This document shows positions 1 to 7,375 of a stretch of 25,807 bases of DNA, piece after piece (position 1 is the first letter of the stretch; each line of letters starts with the position of its first letter). The stretch comes from MWDF01 sp964577435 (GTDB lineage: Bacteria; Bacillota; DTU025; MWDF01), in the NCBI GenBank assembly GCA_964577435.1, contig CAZNZD010000018.1:1-25807 (forward strand). Reading direction: 5' to 3'. Position numbers and translations under genes: made by a program. Under the pieces are notes generated by a model. That model did no database searches and was not told where the DNA came from. It saw only the letters and a program-made list of their open reading frames with translations.

Positions 1-55
1 CATGCCGTCTATGAAATGGCAAACCTCTCCTTCGGGTGTATACTATTTTTTGGCG

Positions 56-71
56 GGGGCGGTTCCGCCCC
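56..71 (+). other. GC-rich hairpin in the leader of the dipeptidase gene
   Basis: GGGGCGG and CCGCCCC face each other across a very short loop, between a T-rich stretch (45-51) and the Shine-Dalgarno of the dipeptidase gene. The T-run lies before the hairpin on the + strand, so this is not a terminator on either strand. It may be an mRNA-stabilising 5' hairpin. A similar GGCGGG hairpin sits in the oppA leader. A TATACT at 39-44 could be a -10 element, but no good -35 is visible. Confidence 0.35.
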
Positions 72-94
72 ACTGAAAACGAGGAGGGGAAGAA

Positions 95-1762
95 ATGAGA
101 AAGAGCTTTGTAGCAAGCCTTATGGCTATCGTGCTCATCGCTGCCTTCGCGGCAACTTCGCTTGCCTGCACTTCGATACCCGTATCGAAGGGCGCATCGG
201 CCGGCGGTTACGTGATGACCACGTGGACTGACGACTCCGGATCCGACAACACCAGGATCAACGTAGTGCCGGCCAAGGATTGGCCCGCAGGGACCATGAG
301 GACAGTCCTCAGGAACACCGACTACGGACAGTTCGAGCAGATAGCGACCCCGATCTTCTCACCCGGCGTCATACCCCAGGTCGAGCACACATATCAGTAC
401 ATCAACGCGTCCTACTCCTTCATGAACGAGAACGGAGTAGGCATGGGCGAGACGACCATCGGTGGCGCCTCCAAGATGAGGAACACCAAGGGCTGGTTCG
501 ACATCGTCGAGCTACAGAGAATAGCCCTTGAGCGCTCGAAGACCGCGCGCGAAGCCGTACTTATTATGGGCGAGCTGGCCGAGAAGTATGGTTACGGCAT
601 AGGCGGAGAGTGCCTCACCGTCGTCGACAAGGACGAAGCATGGCAGTTCGAAGTATTCGGACCCGGCCCCCTGTGGGAGCCCGGCTCCGGCGAGCCCGGC
701 GCAGTCTGGGCGGCAGCCAGAATCCCCGAAGGATACGTCGGCGTATCCGCCAACAGGAGCAGGATCGGCGAGGTATTCCCGGCTGACACCGCCAACTACC
801 TCTGCTCCAAGCACATATTCACCCTCGCCACCGAGCTCGGCCTGTGGGATCCCGCATCCGGCAAGCCCTTCAAGGTGTTCGAGACCTACGGACAGAAGGC
901 ATACTCCCCCTACAACGCGCGCCGCGAGTGGAGGGTATTCAGCCTCCTGGCGCCGTCTCTTAACCTCGACCCGTGGCTCGAGCAGTACCCGTTCGCGATA
1001 AAGCCGGACAAGCCGGTTACCCCGCAGATGCTCATGGCGATCTGCCGCGACCACTATGAGGGCACCGAGTTCGACCTCACCAAGGGCCTTCAGGCCGGCG
1101 CATTCGGCACCCCCGACAGGTGGCCCACCCCCTCCGGCTCTAACCCCAAGAACAGCGCAGGATGGGAGCGCGCCATATCCCTGTTCAGGACCAACTTCTC
1201 CGTCGTGTTCCAGATGAGGGGCAACATGCCCGCGGCAATCGGCGGCCTGGTATGGTTCGGCTATGACAAGCCCGGAACCTCCTGCTACATCCCGATCTAC
1301 TCCGGCGCCAAGTATCTGCCGAAGTCGTTCGAGACCGGCAACAGGGGAGCAAACTACGATGTATTCAGCCGTGAGTCGGCATGGTGGGCGTTCAACTTCG
1401 TGTCCAATTACGCCAACCTCAAGTACAGCGAGATGATCAAGGACATCAAGGCGACCTACGAGCCGATGGAAGCTGAGTTCTTCAAGCTCCAGCCCTACAT
1501 CGAGAAGGCCGCCACCGACCTCTACGCCAAGGATCCCGAGCTTGCCAAGGAGTTCATAACCCAGTACACCAACTCAGCGGCCAACAAGGTCGTCGATGCA
1601 TGGTGGAAGCTGGCCTCCACGCTCGCCGGAAGATACACTGACGGCTACACCTACGGCTACAACGACGGAAAGCTCGGCCAGTCCGGCTATCCGAAGGAAT
1701 GGCTTGACGCAGTCGGCTTCGGAATCAGCACCATCAGGCCTGAGCTGAGGACGACGAAGTAA
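95..1762 (+). CDS. secreted C69-family dipeptidase
   Basis: A 555-residue peptidase of the C69 (PepD-like) family, N-terminal-nucleophile hydrolases that cleave dipeptides. Residues 1-24 form a signal peptide (MRK, hydrophobic core, then SLA). The next residue, Cys25, starts the family's CTS-IPVSKGAS-type motif, so the catalytic Cys would be exposed as the new N-terminus by signal peptidase cleavage. The -3 to -1 residues SLA fit signal peptidase I better than a lipobox. The start is supported by GGAGGGG nine bases or fewer upstream of the ATG. With the Opp importer in the same window, it suggests that peptides are trimmed outside the cytoplasm and then imported. The family assignment is firm; exact specificity cannot be read from the sequence. 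Confidence 0.9.
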   Translation: MRKSFVASLMAIVLIAAFAATSLACTSIPVSKGASAGGYVMTTWTDDSGSDNTRINVVPAKDWPAGTMRTVLRNTDYGQFEQIATPIFSPGVIPQVEHTYQYINASYSFMNENGVGMGETTIGGASKMRNTKGWFDIVELQRIALERSKTAREAVLIMGELAEKYGYGIGGECLTVVDKDEAWQFEVFGPGPLWEPGSGEPGAVWAAARIPEGYVGVSANRSRIGEVFPADTANYLCSKHIFTLATELGLWDPASGKPFKVFETYGQKAYSPYNARREWRVFSLLAPSLNLDPWLEQYPFAIKPDKPVTPQMLMAICRDHYEGTEFDLTKGLQAGAFGTPDRWPTPSGSNPKNSAGWERAISLFRTNFSVVFQMRGNMPAAIGGLVWFGYDKPGTSCYIPIYSGAKYLPKSFETGNRGANYDVFSRESAWWAFNFVSNYANLKYSEMIKDIKATYEPMEAEFFKLQPYIEKAATDLYAKDPELAKEFITQYTNSAANKVVDAWWKLASTLAGRYTDGYTYGYNDGKLGQSGYPKEWLDAVGFGISTIRPELRTTK

Positions 1763-1791
1763 CCTGAACCACAGGCAATCGCTATAACCAA

Positions 1792-1820
1792 GAGGGCCTC
1801 CGGAAGTACCGGGGGCCTTC
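1792..1820 (+). terminator. intrinsic terminator after the dipeptidase gene
   Basis: GAGGGCCTCCGG and CCGGGGGCCTTC pair over 12 positions with two G-U wobbles and a five-base loop (AAGTA). It lies 30 bases after the dipeptidase stop. The T-tract after it is weak (GCTTTC), so termination may be partial. Confidence 0.6.
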
Positions 1821-1889
1821 GCTTTCATCGACAGCTCAGCTGCTTTGAAGTATCATTACCTTACAGAAGCTTGCACGCGGAGGTGCGCC

Positions 1890-2885
1890 ATGAGAAGGAT
1901 CGCGGTGCTGACAAGCGGAGGGGATGCTCCTGGTATGAACGCAGCGGTGCGCGCAGTAACCAGGAAGGCCATAGGCCTCGGCCTTGAGGTGGTGGGCGTC
2001 CAGCGCGGCTACCAGGGGCTCATAAACGGCGATTTCATAGAGCTTAAGTCGAGGTCTGTAAGCGACATCCTGCAAAGGGGCGGAACTGTCATCAAAACCG
2101 CCCGCTCGGAGGAGTTTAGAACAACTGAGGGGCGCACCAAGGCGATGCTTCAGATGAAGAGCTACCAGATAGAAGGCCTGGTCGGCATAGGCGGCGACGG
2201 CACCTACAGGGGCCTTGCCAAGCTAGCGGAGATGGGCATGCCGGTGATAGGGGTGCCCGGGACCATCGACAACGATATATCCTCGACCGACTACACCATT
2301 GGCTTCGATACCGCCTGCAACACGGTGATAGATGCCATCAACAAGATCAGGGACACGGCATCATCGCACGAGAGGACATTCGTGATCGAGGTCATGGGGA
2401 TGCGCTGCGGCGACATCGCGCTTCATACCGGCCTTGCCGGAGGCGCGGAGGAGATTTTGATCCCAGAGGTCCCCTACGACCTCGACAAGATCTGCGCCAG
2501 GGTGGACGAGGGCGTGAAAAGGGGCAAGGGGCACAGCATAATAGTCGTTGCCGAGGGGATAATCGACAAGGTTCAGGATTCGATGCTTGCCACGCACGGC
2601 AGCGCGTACTATATCGCTGACCAGATCAGGCAGAGGACAGGCATGGAGTTCAGGGTCATCGTGCTTGGACACATACAAAGGGGCGGCTCTCCGACGGTAA
2701 GGGACAGGGTGCTTGCCACTAGGCTTGGCGCCAGGGCTGCCGAGCTCCTAGTAGAAGGCGTGACGGATGCAGCAGTGGGCGTAAAGGACGACATCGTGGT
2801 CCATTTCCCTCTTGCCGAGGCGCTCAAGATGGAAAAGCGCATGAACATGGACATATACAACCTGGTTCTGGACATGTCGATATAG
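1890..2885 (+). CDS. pfkA: ATP-dependent 6-phosphofructokinase
   Basis: A 331-residue PfkA phosphorylating fructose 6-phosphate to fructose 1,6-bisphosphate in glycolysis. The family landmarks occur in order: N-terminal LTSGGDAPGMNAAVR (nucleotide loop), GIGGDGTYRG, the catalytic PGTIDNDI segment, the MGMRCGDIA substrate loop, and the C-terminal VLGHIQRGGSP motif with the phosphate-binding Arg. Length is normal for the short bacterial type. The chosen ATG has a strong GGAGGTG five bases upstream; the frame is open 15 codons further up, but those residues are not PfkA-like. It sits alone after the dipeptidase terminator and faces the next gene, which is transcribed toward it with only about 35 bases between their stops. 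Confidence 0.96.
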   Translation: MRRIAVLTSGGDAPGMNAAVRAVTRKAIGLGLEVVGVQRGYQGLINGDFIELKSRSVSDILQRGGTVIKTARSEEFRTTEGRTKAMLQMKSYQIEGLVGIGGDGTYRGLAKLAEMGMPVIGVPGTIDNDISSTDYTIGFDTACNTVIDAINKIRDTASSHERTFVIEVMGMRCGDIALHTGLAGGAEEILIPEVPYDLDKICARVDEGVKRGKGHSIIVVAEGIIDKVQDSMLATHGSAYYIADQIRQRTGMEFRVIVLGHIQRGGSPTVRDRVLATRLGARAAELLVEGVTDAAVGVKDDIVVHFPLAEALKMEKRMNMDIYNLVLDMSI

Positions 2886-2920
2886 AGCGGAAGGCGTCAA
2901 TCTCAGAACGGAGGGGGATA

Positions 2921-3907
2921 TTAGCCCCCGTAGTACCTCAAAGCGTCATATGCCCTCAGGGTGACCCATTTCGACGGGGCACCCTTTCTTTCTATGTTAA
3001 CCAGCATCTTCCCGTTGAAGCTGTTCTCAAGTTGCCAGCTTCCATCCTCAAGCCTCTTGTGCCTGACAAGGCTGATTGCATCGGCAAGCCTCTCATCGAC
3101 GATACCGAGGTCAGAGAATATGGCCAGCAGCTCAAGCGCGTCAGTCTGGTACATGAGCGGAAAGCCGAACTTGAGCCACCCCGGCTTTGCCACCTGAGCC
3201 GGGTCATGGCTCTTCTTGAAGAGCCTGTGCTTCAGGAAGTACTCTGCGAGCCCGGACACCTTGTCGCGCACTTCCGGCCCCCTTTTCGATGCGGGGATAG
3301 CCGCCAGAGCCTTAAGGGCCTTTGCCGCCCCCATATGGCAAGTGTGCTTCCCCCAGCACATCTCATACCTGTCGTACGGCCCGCCTTTCGGGACATCGCC
3401 CTCGCTGTCGTCCGCCCTTTGCCAGCGGACTATCCATCCGATGGCTTTCTGAACCCTCGGGTCTTCGAGCATTCCCAGCTTAACAAGGCTGTAAACCATA
3501 TTGCCGGTAAGGCAGGGAATGACCCCGGAGGGAAGCCCCCGTCCGGTCTTTGCGCTCGTTGTGTATGAGAAGCCGCCCCCTTCTGGGTCCTGTGACCTGT
3601 CCAGGATGAACTCCGAGGCGCGCTTCACCCTCTCATCCTCAGGGTCTGCGCCGAGCTCTGCCAATAGCAGAAGGTTCCATGCCGTCCCGCAGTACTTATC
3701 GTTATAGAACCGGTCGGCGTCCCCCCAGGAGCCATCAGGCGACTGCCTCTCAAGTATCTCTGCCACAGGTCCGTTCACCATTAGGGCGGAGCGCGCCTCT
3801 TTTGCGATGCCGGAACCGTCAGGATATCCGATGATCCTCGTAAGCGTCGCATAGCGAACTGAAGGATCGGTATCCTCCATCAGCCATTCCATGAGCCTGG
3901 AAGCCAT
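2921..3907 (-). CDS. terpenoid-cyclase-fold (alpha/alpha-toroid) protein of unknown function
   Basis: A 328-residue soluble protein with repeated squalene-cyclase/prenyltransferase-type helical motifs. Visible repeats include SPDGSWGDADRFYN (about residues 55-68), PEGGGFSY (about 110), and LEDGSWQLENSF near the C-terminus, each matching the QxxDGSW-like repeat. There is no signal peptide or membrane segment. The DxDD motif of true squalene-hopene cyclases is not evident, so cyclase activity is doubtful. From memory, homologues in archaea and bacteria are often labelled 'nitrogen fixation protein NifH'; nothing here resembles the NifH ATPase, which has a P-loop and Fe-S cysteines. Start ATG is preceded by GGGGGTGAGG. 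Function unknown; possibly a protein-interaction scaffold. Confidence 0.75.
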   Translation of the reverse strand: MASRLMEWLMEDTDPSVRYATLTRIIGYPDGSGIAKEARSALMVNGPVAEILERQSPDGSWGDADRFYNDKYCGTAWNLLLLAELGADPEDERVKRASEFILDRSQDPEGGGFSYTTSAKTGRGLPSGVIPCLTGNMVYSLVKLGMLEDPRVQKAIGWIVRWQRADDSEGDVPKGGPYDRYEMCWGKHTCHMGAAKALKALAAIPASKRGPEVRDKVSGLAEYFLKHRLFKKSHDPAQVAKPGWLKFGFPLMYQTDALELLAIFSDLGIVDERLADAISLVRHKRLEDGSWQLENSFNGKMLVNIERKGAPSKWVTLRAYDALRYYGG

Positions 3908-4005
3908 TTATCCTCACCCCCGCCCAACAGCCGTGCCTCTCATCCAGACGGGGTTATCAATTCTATGTGCGGCGGCTTAAACCTTCATTGAGTCTCAACC
4001 CCAAT

Positions 4006-4039
4006 AAAAAGAGGCCCCTGCTGTTCAGGCAGGAGCCTC
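4006..4039 (-). terminator. intrinsic terminator of msrAB
   Basis: On the minus strand an 11-bp stem (GAGGCTCCTGC with GCAGGGGCCTC, one G-U pair) is followed by TTTTTATT. It lies about 25 bases after the msrAB stop: a textbook rho-independent terminator. Confidence 0.88.
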
Positions 4040-4062
4040 AAGTAAACAATGTCTTTACCGGA

Positions 4063-5178
4063 TCACTTCACCGCGCCGGCAAGGTAGCCATAACCCTGCG
4101 CCTCCATCTCGGCCAGGGGGATGAACTTGAGGGCCGCCGAGTTGATGCAGTAACGAAGGCCTCCAGCCTCGGCCGGGCCATCGTCGAACACATGGCCAAG
4201 GTGAGAATCGCCGCTCCTGCTTCTTACCTCTGTGCGGGTGTAGCCGAAGCTGGTATCGGTGTGGTAAGTCACCACGTAGTCCGCCATGGGCTTCACGAAG
4301 CTGGGCCAGCCGCTTCCGGACTTGTACTTGTCCTTGGACGAGAACAGGGGCTCTCCAGTCACAATATCCACATATATGCCGGGGGCGTAGTTCGTGTCGT
4401 ATATGTTGGCATAGCACGCTTCGGTGCCCTCTAGCTGGGTAACCCTGTACTGCTCGTCAGTCAGCATAGCCTTTATGCGCTCCTGGCTTGGCTTCGGATA
4501 CCAGCTCATCCTGATTACCGGCTCCTCCGCCTTATTCAGGTTAATGTGGCAGTAGCCGGACGGGTTCTTGTCCAGGTAGTCCTGGTGGTATTCCTCCGCA
4601 TTGAAGAACTGAAGCAGGGGCTTTACCTCCACTGCCAACGTCTCTTTATAACCTCGCTGGAGCATGGCTATCCTGTTTTGTATTACGGGCAGGTCCGCCT
4701 GGTCCGTGTAGTAGATGCCGGACCTGTATTGCACCCCTACGTCGTTTCCCTGCCTGTTAACGCTCACTGGGTCAATTATCCTGAAGAAGTACACGAGTAT
4801 CTCCTCCAGGGTGATCTTCGATGCGTCGTAACTGACCTTGACCGTCTCCGCATGCCCAGATCCCCTGTAAATAAGGTCTTCGTAGGAGGGGTTCTCGGTC
4901 TTGCCGTTTGCGTAGCCGGATACCGCATCCGTTATCCCGTCTATCCGGGACATGTACGCCTCCACTCCCCAGAAGCATCCTCCAGCCAGATAGATCTCCC
5001 TGATTTCGCCGGGGGCCGAGGATGTCGGCCTCGGGGTGCTTCCCAAACCTGTACCTGTATTCGCCGATGCCATGCTCAATCCCCCTCCCGGCCTGCTTGC
5101 TAGAATGTAAGCTCCTGCGGCCACGACTGCCACCGCCGCAAACGCCGCAATTGCCTGAACTGCAGTCATCCTTTTCAT
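4063..5178 (-). CDS. msrAB: exported MsrA-MsrB methionine sulfoxide reductase fusion
   Basis: A 371-residue bifunctional repair enzyme reducing both S- and R-methionine sulfoxide. An N-terminal hydrophobic segment (about residues 6-27) after MKR acts as signal peptide or anchor, so the enzyme works outside the cytoplasm. MsrA follows, with the catalytic GGCFWG motif (Cys68) and the YHQDYL region. MsrB follows, with SGSGWPSF, the HLGHVF motif and the catalytic RYCINS (Cys344). The MsrB domain lacks the usual zinc CxxC pairs: the expected positions read GIYVDIVTG and VRSRSGDSHLGHVF. The ATG at 5178 was preferred to the upstream GTG at 5184 because AGGTG lies five bases before it. It is a single-gene unit with its own terminator. 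The likely role is envelope protein repair during oxygen exposure. Confidence 0.93.
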   Translation of the reverse strand: MKRMTAVQAIAAFAAVAVVAAGAYILASRPGGGLSMASANTGTGLGSTPRPTSSAPGEIREIYLAGGCFWGVEAYMSRIDGITDAVSGYANGKTENPSYEDLIYRGSGHAETVKVSYDASKITLEEILVYFFRIIDPVSVNRQGNDVGVQYRSGIYYTDQADLPVIQNRIAMLQRGYKETLAVEVKPLLQFFNAEEYHQDYLDKNPSGYCHINLNKAEEPVIRMSWYPKPSQERIKAMLTDEQYRVTQLEGTEACYANIYDTNYAPGIYVDIVTGEPLFSSKDKYKSGSGWPSFVKPMADYVVTYHTDTSFGYTRTEVRSRSGDSHLGHVFDDGPAEAGGLRYCINSAALKFIPLAEMEAQGYGYLAGAVK

Positions 5179-5297
5179 CTCCACACCTGTTTCCTATAGG
5201 AATTATTGGCACTACTAAATAATACGAATCTCTACGATAAAGGTTCCTGAAGCAGGGCAGGTTGATCAGGCAGAATATGGCGCGAAGGTGCGGAATA

Positions 5298-5334
5298 TAA
5301 GGAAACCGCCCCAGCGCATCGGGCGCAAGGGCGG
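5298..5334 (-). terminator. probable terminator of the opp operon
   Basis: On the minus strand, just after the oppF stop, CCGCCC and GGGCGG enclose an inner GCGC/GCGC stem, followed by TTTCCTTATATT. The U-tract is interrupted, so it may be moderate in strength. The rest of the oppF-msrAB gap (5179-5297) shows no gene. Confidence 0.6.
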
Positions 5335-5353
5335 ATCTGCATTTACTATCCTG

Positions 5354-6391
5354 CTATTTAACCAGTATGCACGCCACCCTGTGGCCCGGCTTGATCTCCC
5401 TCAGCTCCGGTTCGATCGCGTCGCACTGCCCCTTCACATACATGGGACAGCGAGGATGCAGCCTGCATCCGGGCGGAGGATTGATCGGGTTGGGCACTTC
5501 GCCCTTTAAGACCTGTCCCAGCTGACGGTTGTTCGGATCAGGGACGAAAACTGCCTTGATGAGCGCCTGGGTGTAGGGATGCAGGGGGTTCTTCACTATG
5601 TCGTCCGCCGTGCCCTCCTCGACTATCCTTCCCAGGTACATGACAGCTATCCTGTCGCAGATGTGCCTTGCGGTCGCAAGGTCGTGGGTTATGTACACGA
5701 AGGTGACGCCCTTGTCCTTGGCCAGGTTCTGCATCAGGTTCAGGACCTCGCCTCTTATGGACACGTCCAGCATGGATACGGGTTCGTCCGCCACTATGAA
5801 CGAGGGGTCCAGGGCGAGCGCCCTGGCTACCGCGATCCTCTGCCTTTGGCCCCCTGACAGCTCGTGGGGGTATCTTCCTATGTACTCTTCCACGGGCGTC
5901 ATCTCGACGTCCTCCAGGCACTGCTCAACCCTTGGGAGGGCATCCTCTACGTCCTTGGCAACCCTCTGTATCCTAAGAGGCTCGGACACCACGCTGCATA
6001 CGGGAAGCCTGGGGTTCATCGACTCGTAGGGGTCCTGGAAGACCATCTGCATGTGCCTTCTGAGCACCTTGGTCTCCGCGGGGGGAAGCTTCACGATGTC
6101 GGTCCCCTCGAACCACATCTCCCCTGAAGTGGGCTGCGTGAGCTTAAGAAGCGTCCTTGCCATGGTGGTCTTGCCGCAACCGGATTCTCCGACGACTCCG
6201 TAGATCTCGCCCCTCTTCACCACGAACGAGACGCCGTCCACGGCCTTGAGCATTGGCTGCGTTCCGCCCTTAAGCGATGCGAGAAGGCCCCTTCTTACGG
6301 GGAAGTGCTTCTTTAGGTTCCTTACGTCAAGTATGACCTCGCCGACTTTCACGTTCGGATTCGCGGTCACCTTGTCAGGTACTATAGCCAT
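5354..6391 (-). CDS. oppF: oligopeptide ABC importer, ATP-binding subunit OppF
   Basis: A 345-residue cytoplasmic ATPase that powers peptide import together with OppD. It shows Walker A GESGCGKTT, the LSGGQRQRIAVARAL signature, Walker B FIVADEP followed by VSMLD, and a C-terminal oligopeptide-transporter extension with the CRLHPRCPMYVKGQC cysteine cluster. In other systems of this type, OppD/DppD C-terminal cysteines bind an Fe-S cluster. The start ATG at 6391 overlaps the end of oppD by 10 bases and has GAGGAGGGGG upstream. A longer open frame begins at 6487, but its extra residues are unlike OppF and lie inside oppD. It is the last gene of the operon. Confidence 0.95.
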   Translation of the reverse strand: MAIVPDKVTANPNVKVGEVILDVRNLKKHFPVRRGLLASLKGGTQPMLKAVDGVSFVVKRGEIYGVVGESGCGKTTMARTLLKLTQPTSGEMWFEGTDIVKLPPAETKVLRRHMQMVFQDPYESMNPRLPVCSVVSEPLRIQRVAKDVEDALPRVEQCLEDVEMTPVEEYIGRYPHELSGGQRQRIAVARALALDPSFIVADEPVSMLDVSIRGEVLNLMQNLAKDKGVTFVYITHDLATARHICDRIAVMYLGRIVEEGTADDIVKNPLHPYTQALIKAVFVPDPNNRQLGQVLKGEVPNPINPPPGCRLHPRCPMYVKGQCDAIEPELREIKPGHRVACILVK

Positions 6392-7371
6392 ATGTCCACC
6401 CCCTCCTCGATCTCGCTCTCCCTGTGGCAGGCGACCCTCTGATCCCCCTTGGCTGACTTTGCGAGCGGGGGCTCCTCGGTGCGGCACTTCTCAGTAGCCA
6501 TAGGGCAGCGGGGGTTGAAGCGGCATCCCGTCGGTGGGGCAAGCAGGTTCGGCGGCGAGCCGGGTATCGAACGCACCTTCTGCTTCTCCGCCGATATGTT
6601 GGGGAATGCCTTGACCAGGCCCATGGTATATGGATGCCTGGGCTTGAGGTAGATATCCTTTGCCGAGCCGTACTCGACTATCTTGCCGCCGTACATGATG
6701 GCGACGTCGTCGCATGTCTGCGCGATGACTGCAAGGTCGTGGGTGATTAGTATCATGCCGAGGCCCATCTTCTTCCTCAGGCCCTCCATCGCGGTCAGGA
6801 CCTGTGCCTGGACCATTACGTCCAGGGCTGTGGTGGGCTCGTCGGCGATGATTATGTCGGGGTTGCATGCCATCGCCATGGCGATTACCACCCTCTGCTT
6901 CATCCCGCCTGAGAACTCGTGGGGATACTCGTTATGGCGCTTGGGGTTGATGCCGACCATATCCAGAAGCGCCAGCATCCTCTCCTTGGCCTCAGCCTTG
7001 GTCACGTTCTCGTGGGCCAATATGGCCTCCATTATCTGGTCTCCCACCCTGTGGACGGGATTAAGGGCGTTCATGGCCCCCTGGAAGACCATTGACATCT
7101 TCTTCCAGCGGACCTCCTTACGGAACGACTCCTCGGAGATGTCTATGATCTCCTTGCCGTCCATCTTGACCGAGCCGCCCATTATCTTCCCGTTGGAGGG
7201 AAGAAGCCTCAGGATGGCAGTGGCCATGGACGACTTGCCGCATCCGGATTCACCGGCCAAGCCAAGCGCCATGCCCTTCTGAAGGTCGAAGCTAACGCCG
7301 TCTACGGCCTTCACATGGCCCCTGAGGGTCTTGTAGTACATCTTCAGGTCTCTTATCTCTAACATTGCCAT
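6382..7371 (-). CDS. oppD: oligopeptide ABC importer, ATP-binding subunit OppD
   Basis: A 329-residue ATPase partner of OppF. Visible motifs are Walker A GESGCGKSS, a Q-loop near MVFQGAMNALNP, the signature FSGGMKQRVVIAMAM, Walker B IIIADEPTTALD, the H-loop ITHDLAV, and the C-terminal CRFNPRCPMATEKC cysteine cluster of the oligopeptide/dipeptide family. It follows the oppC stop by only four bases. Two in-frame ATGs lie two codons apart (7371 and 7365), with AGAGAGGT and AAGG upstream; either could be used. Confidence 0.95.
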   Translation of the reverse strand: MAMLEIRDLKMYYKTLRGHVKAVDGVSFDLQKGMALGLAGESGCGKSSMATAILRLLPSNGKIMGGSVKMDGKEIIDISEESFRKEVRWKKMSMVFQGAMNALNPVHRVGDQIMEAILAHENVTKAEAKERMLALLDMVGINPKRHNEYPHEFSGGMKQRVVIAMAMACNPDIIIADEPTTALDVMVQAQVLTAMEGLRKKMGLGMILITHDLAVIAQTCDDVAIMYGGKIVEYGSAKDIYLKPRHPYTMGLVKAFPNISAEKQKVRSIPGSPPNLLAPPTGCRFNPRCPMATEKCRTEEPPLAKSAKGDQRVACHRESEIEEGVDIWL

Positions 7372-7375
7372 CGCC

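Noticed and set aside
95..170. Lipoprotein signal peptide on the dipeptidase
   Set aside because: The residue at -3 is Ser and at -2 Leu, which does not fit a lipobox; the Cys is the known C69 nucleophile.
2921..3907. Nitrogenase iron protein NifH
   Set aside because: There is no P-loop, no Fe-S cysteine pair, and the repeats are of the terpenoid-cyclase toroid type.
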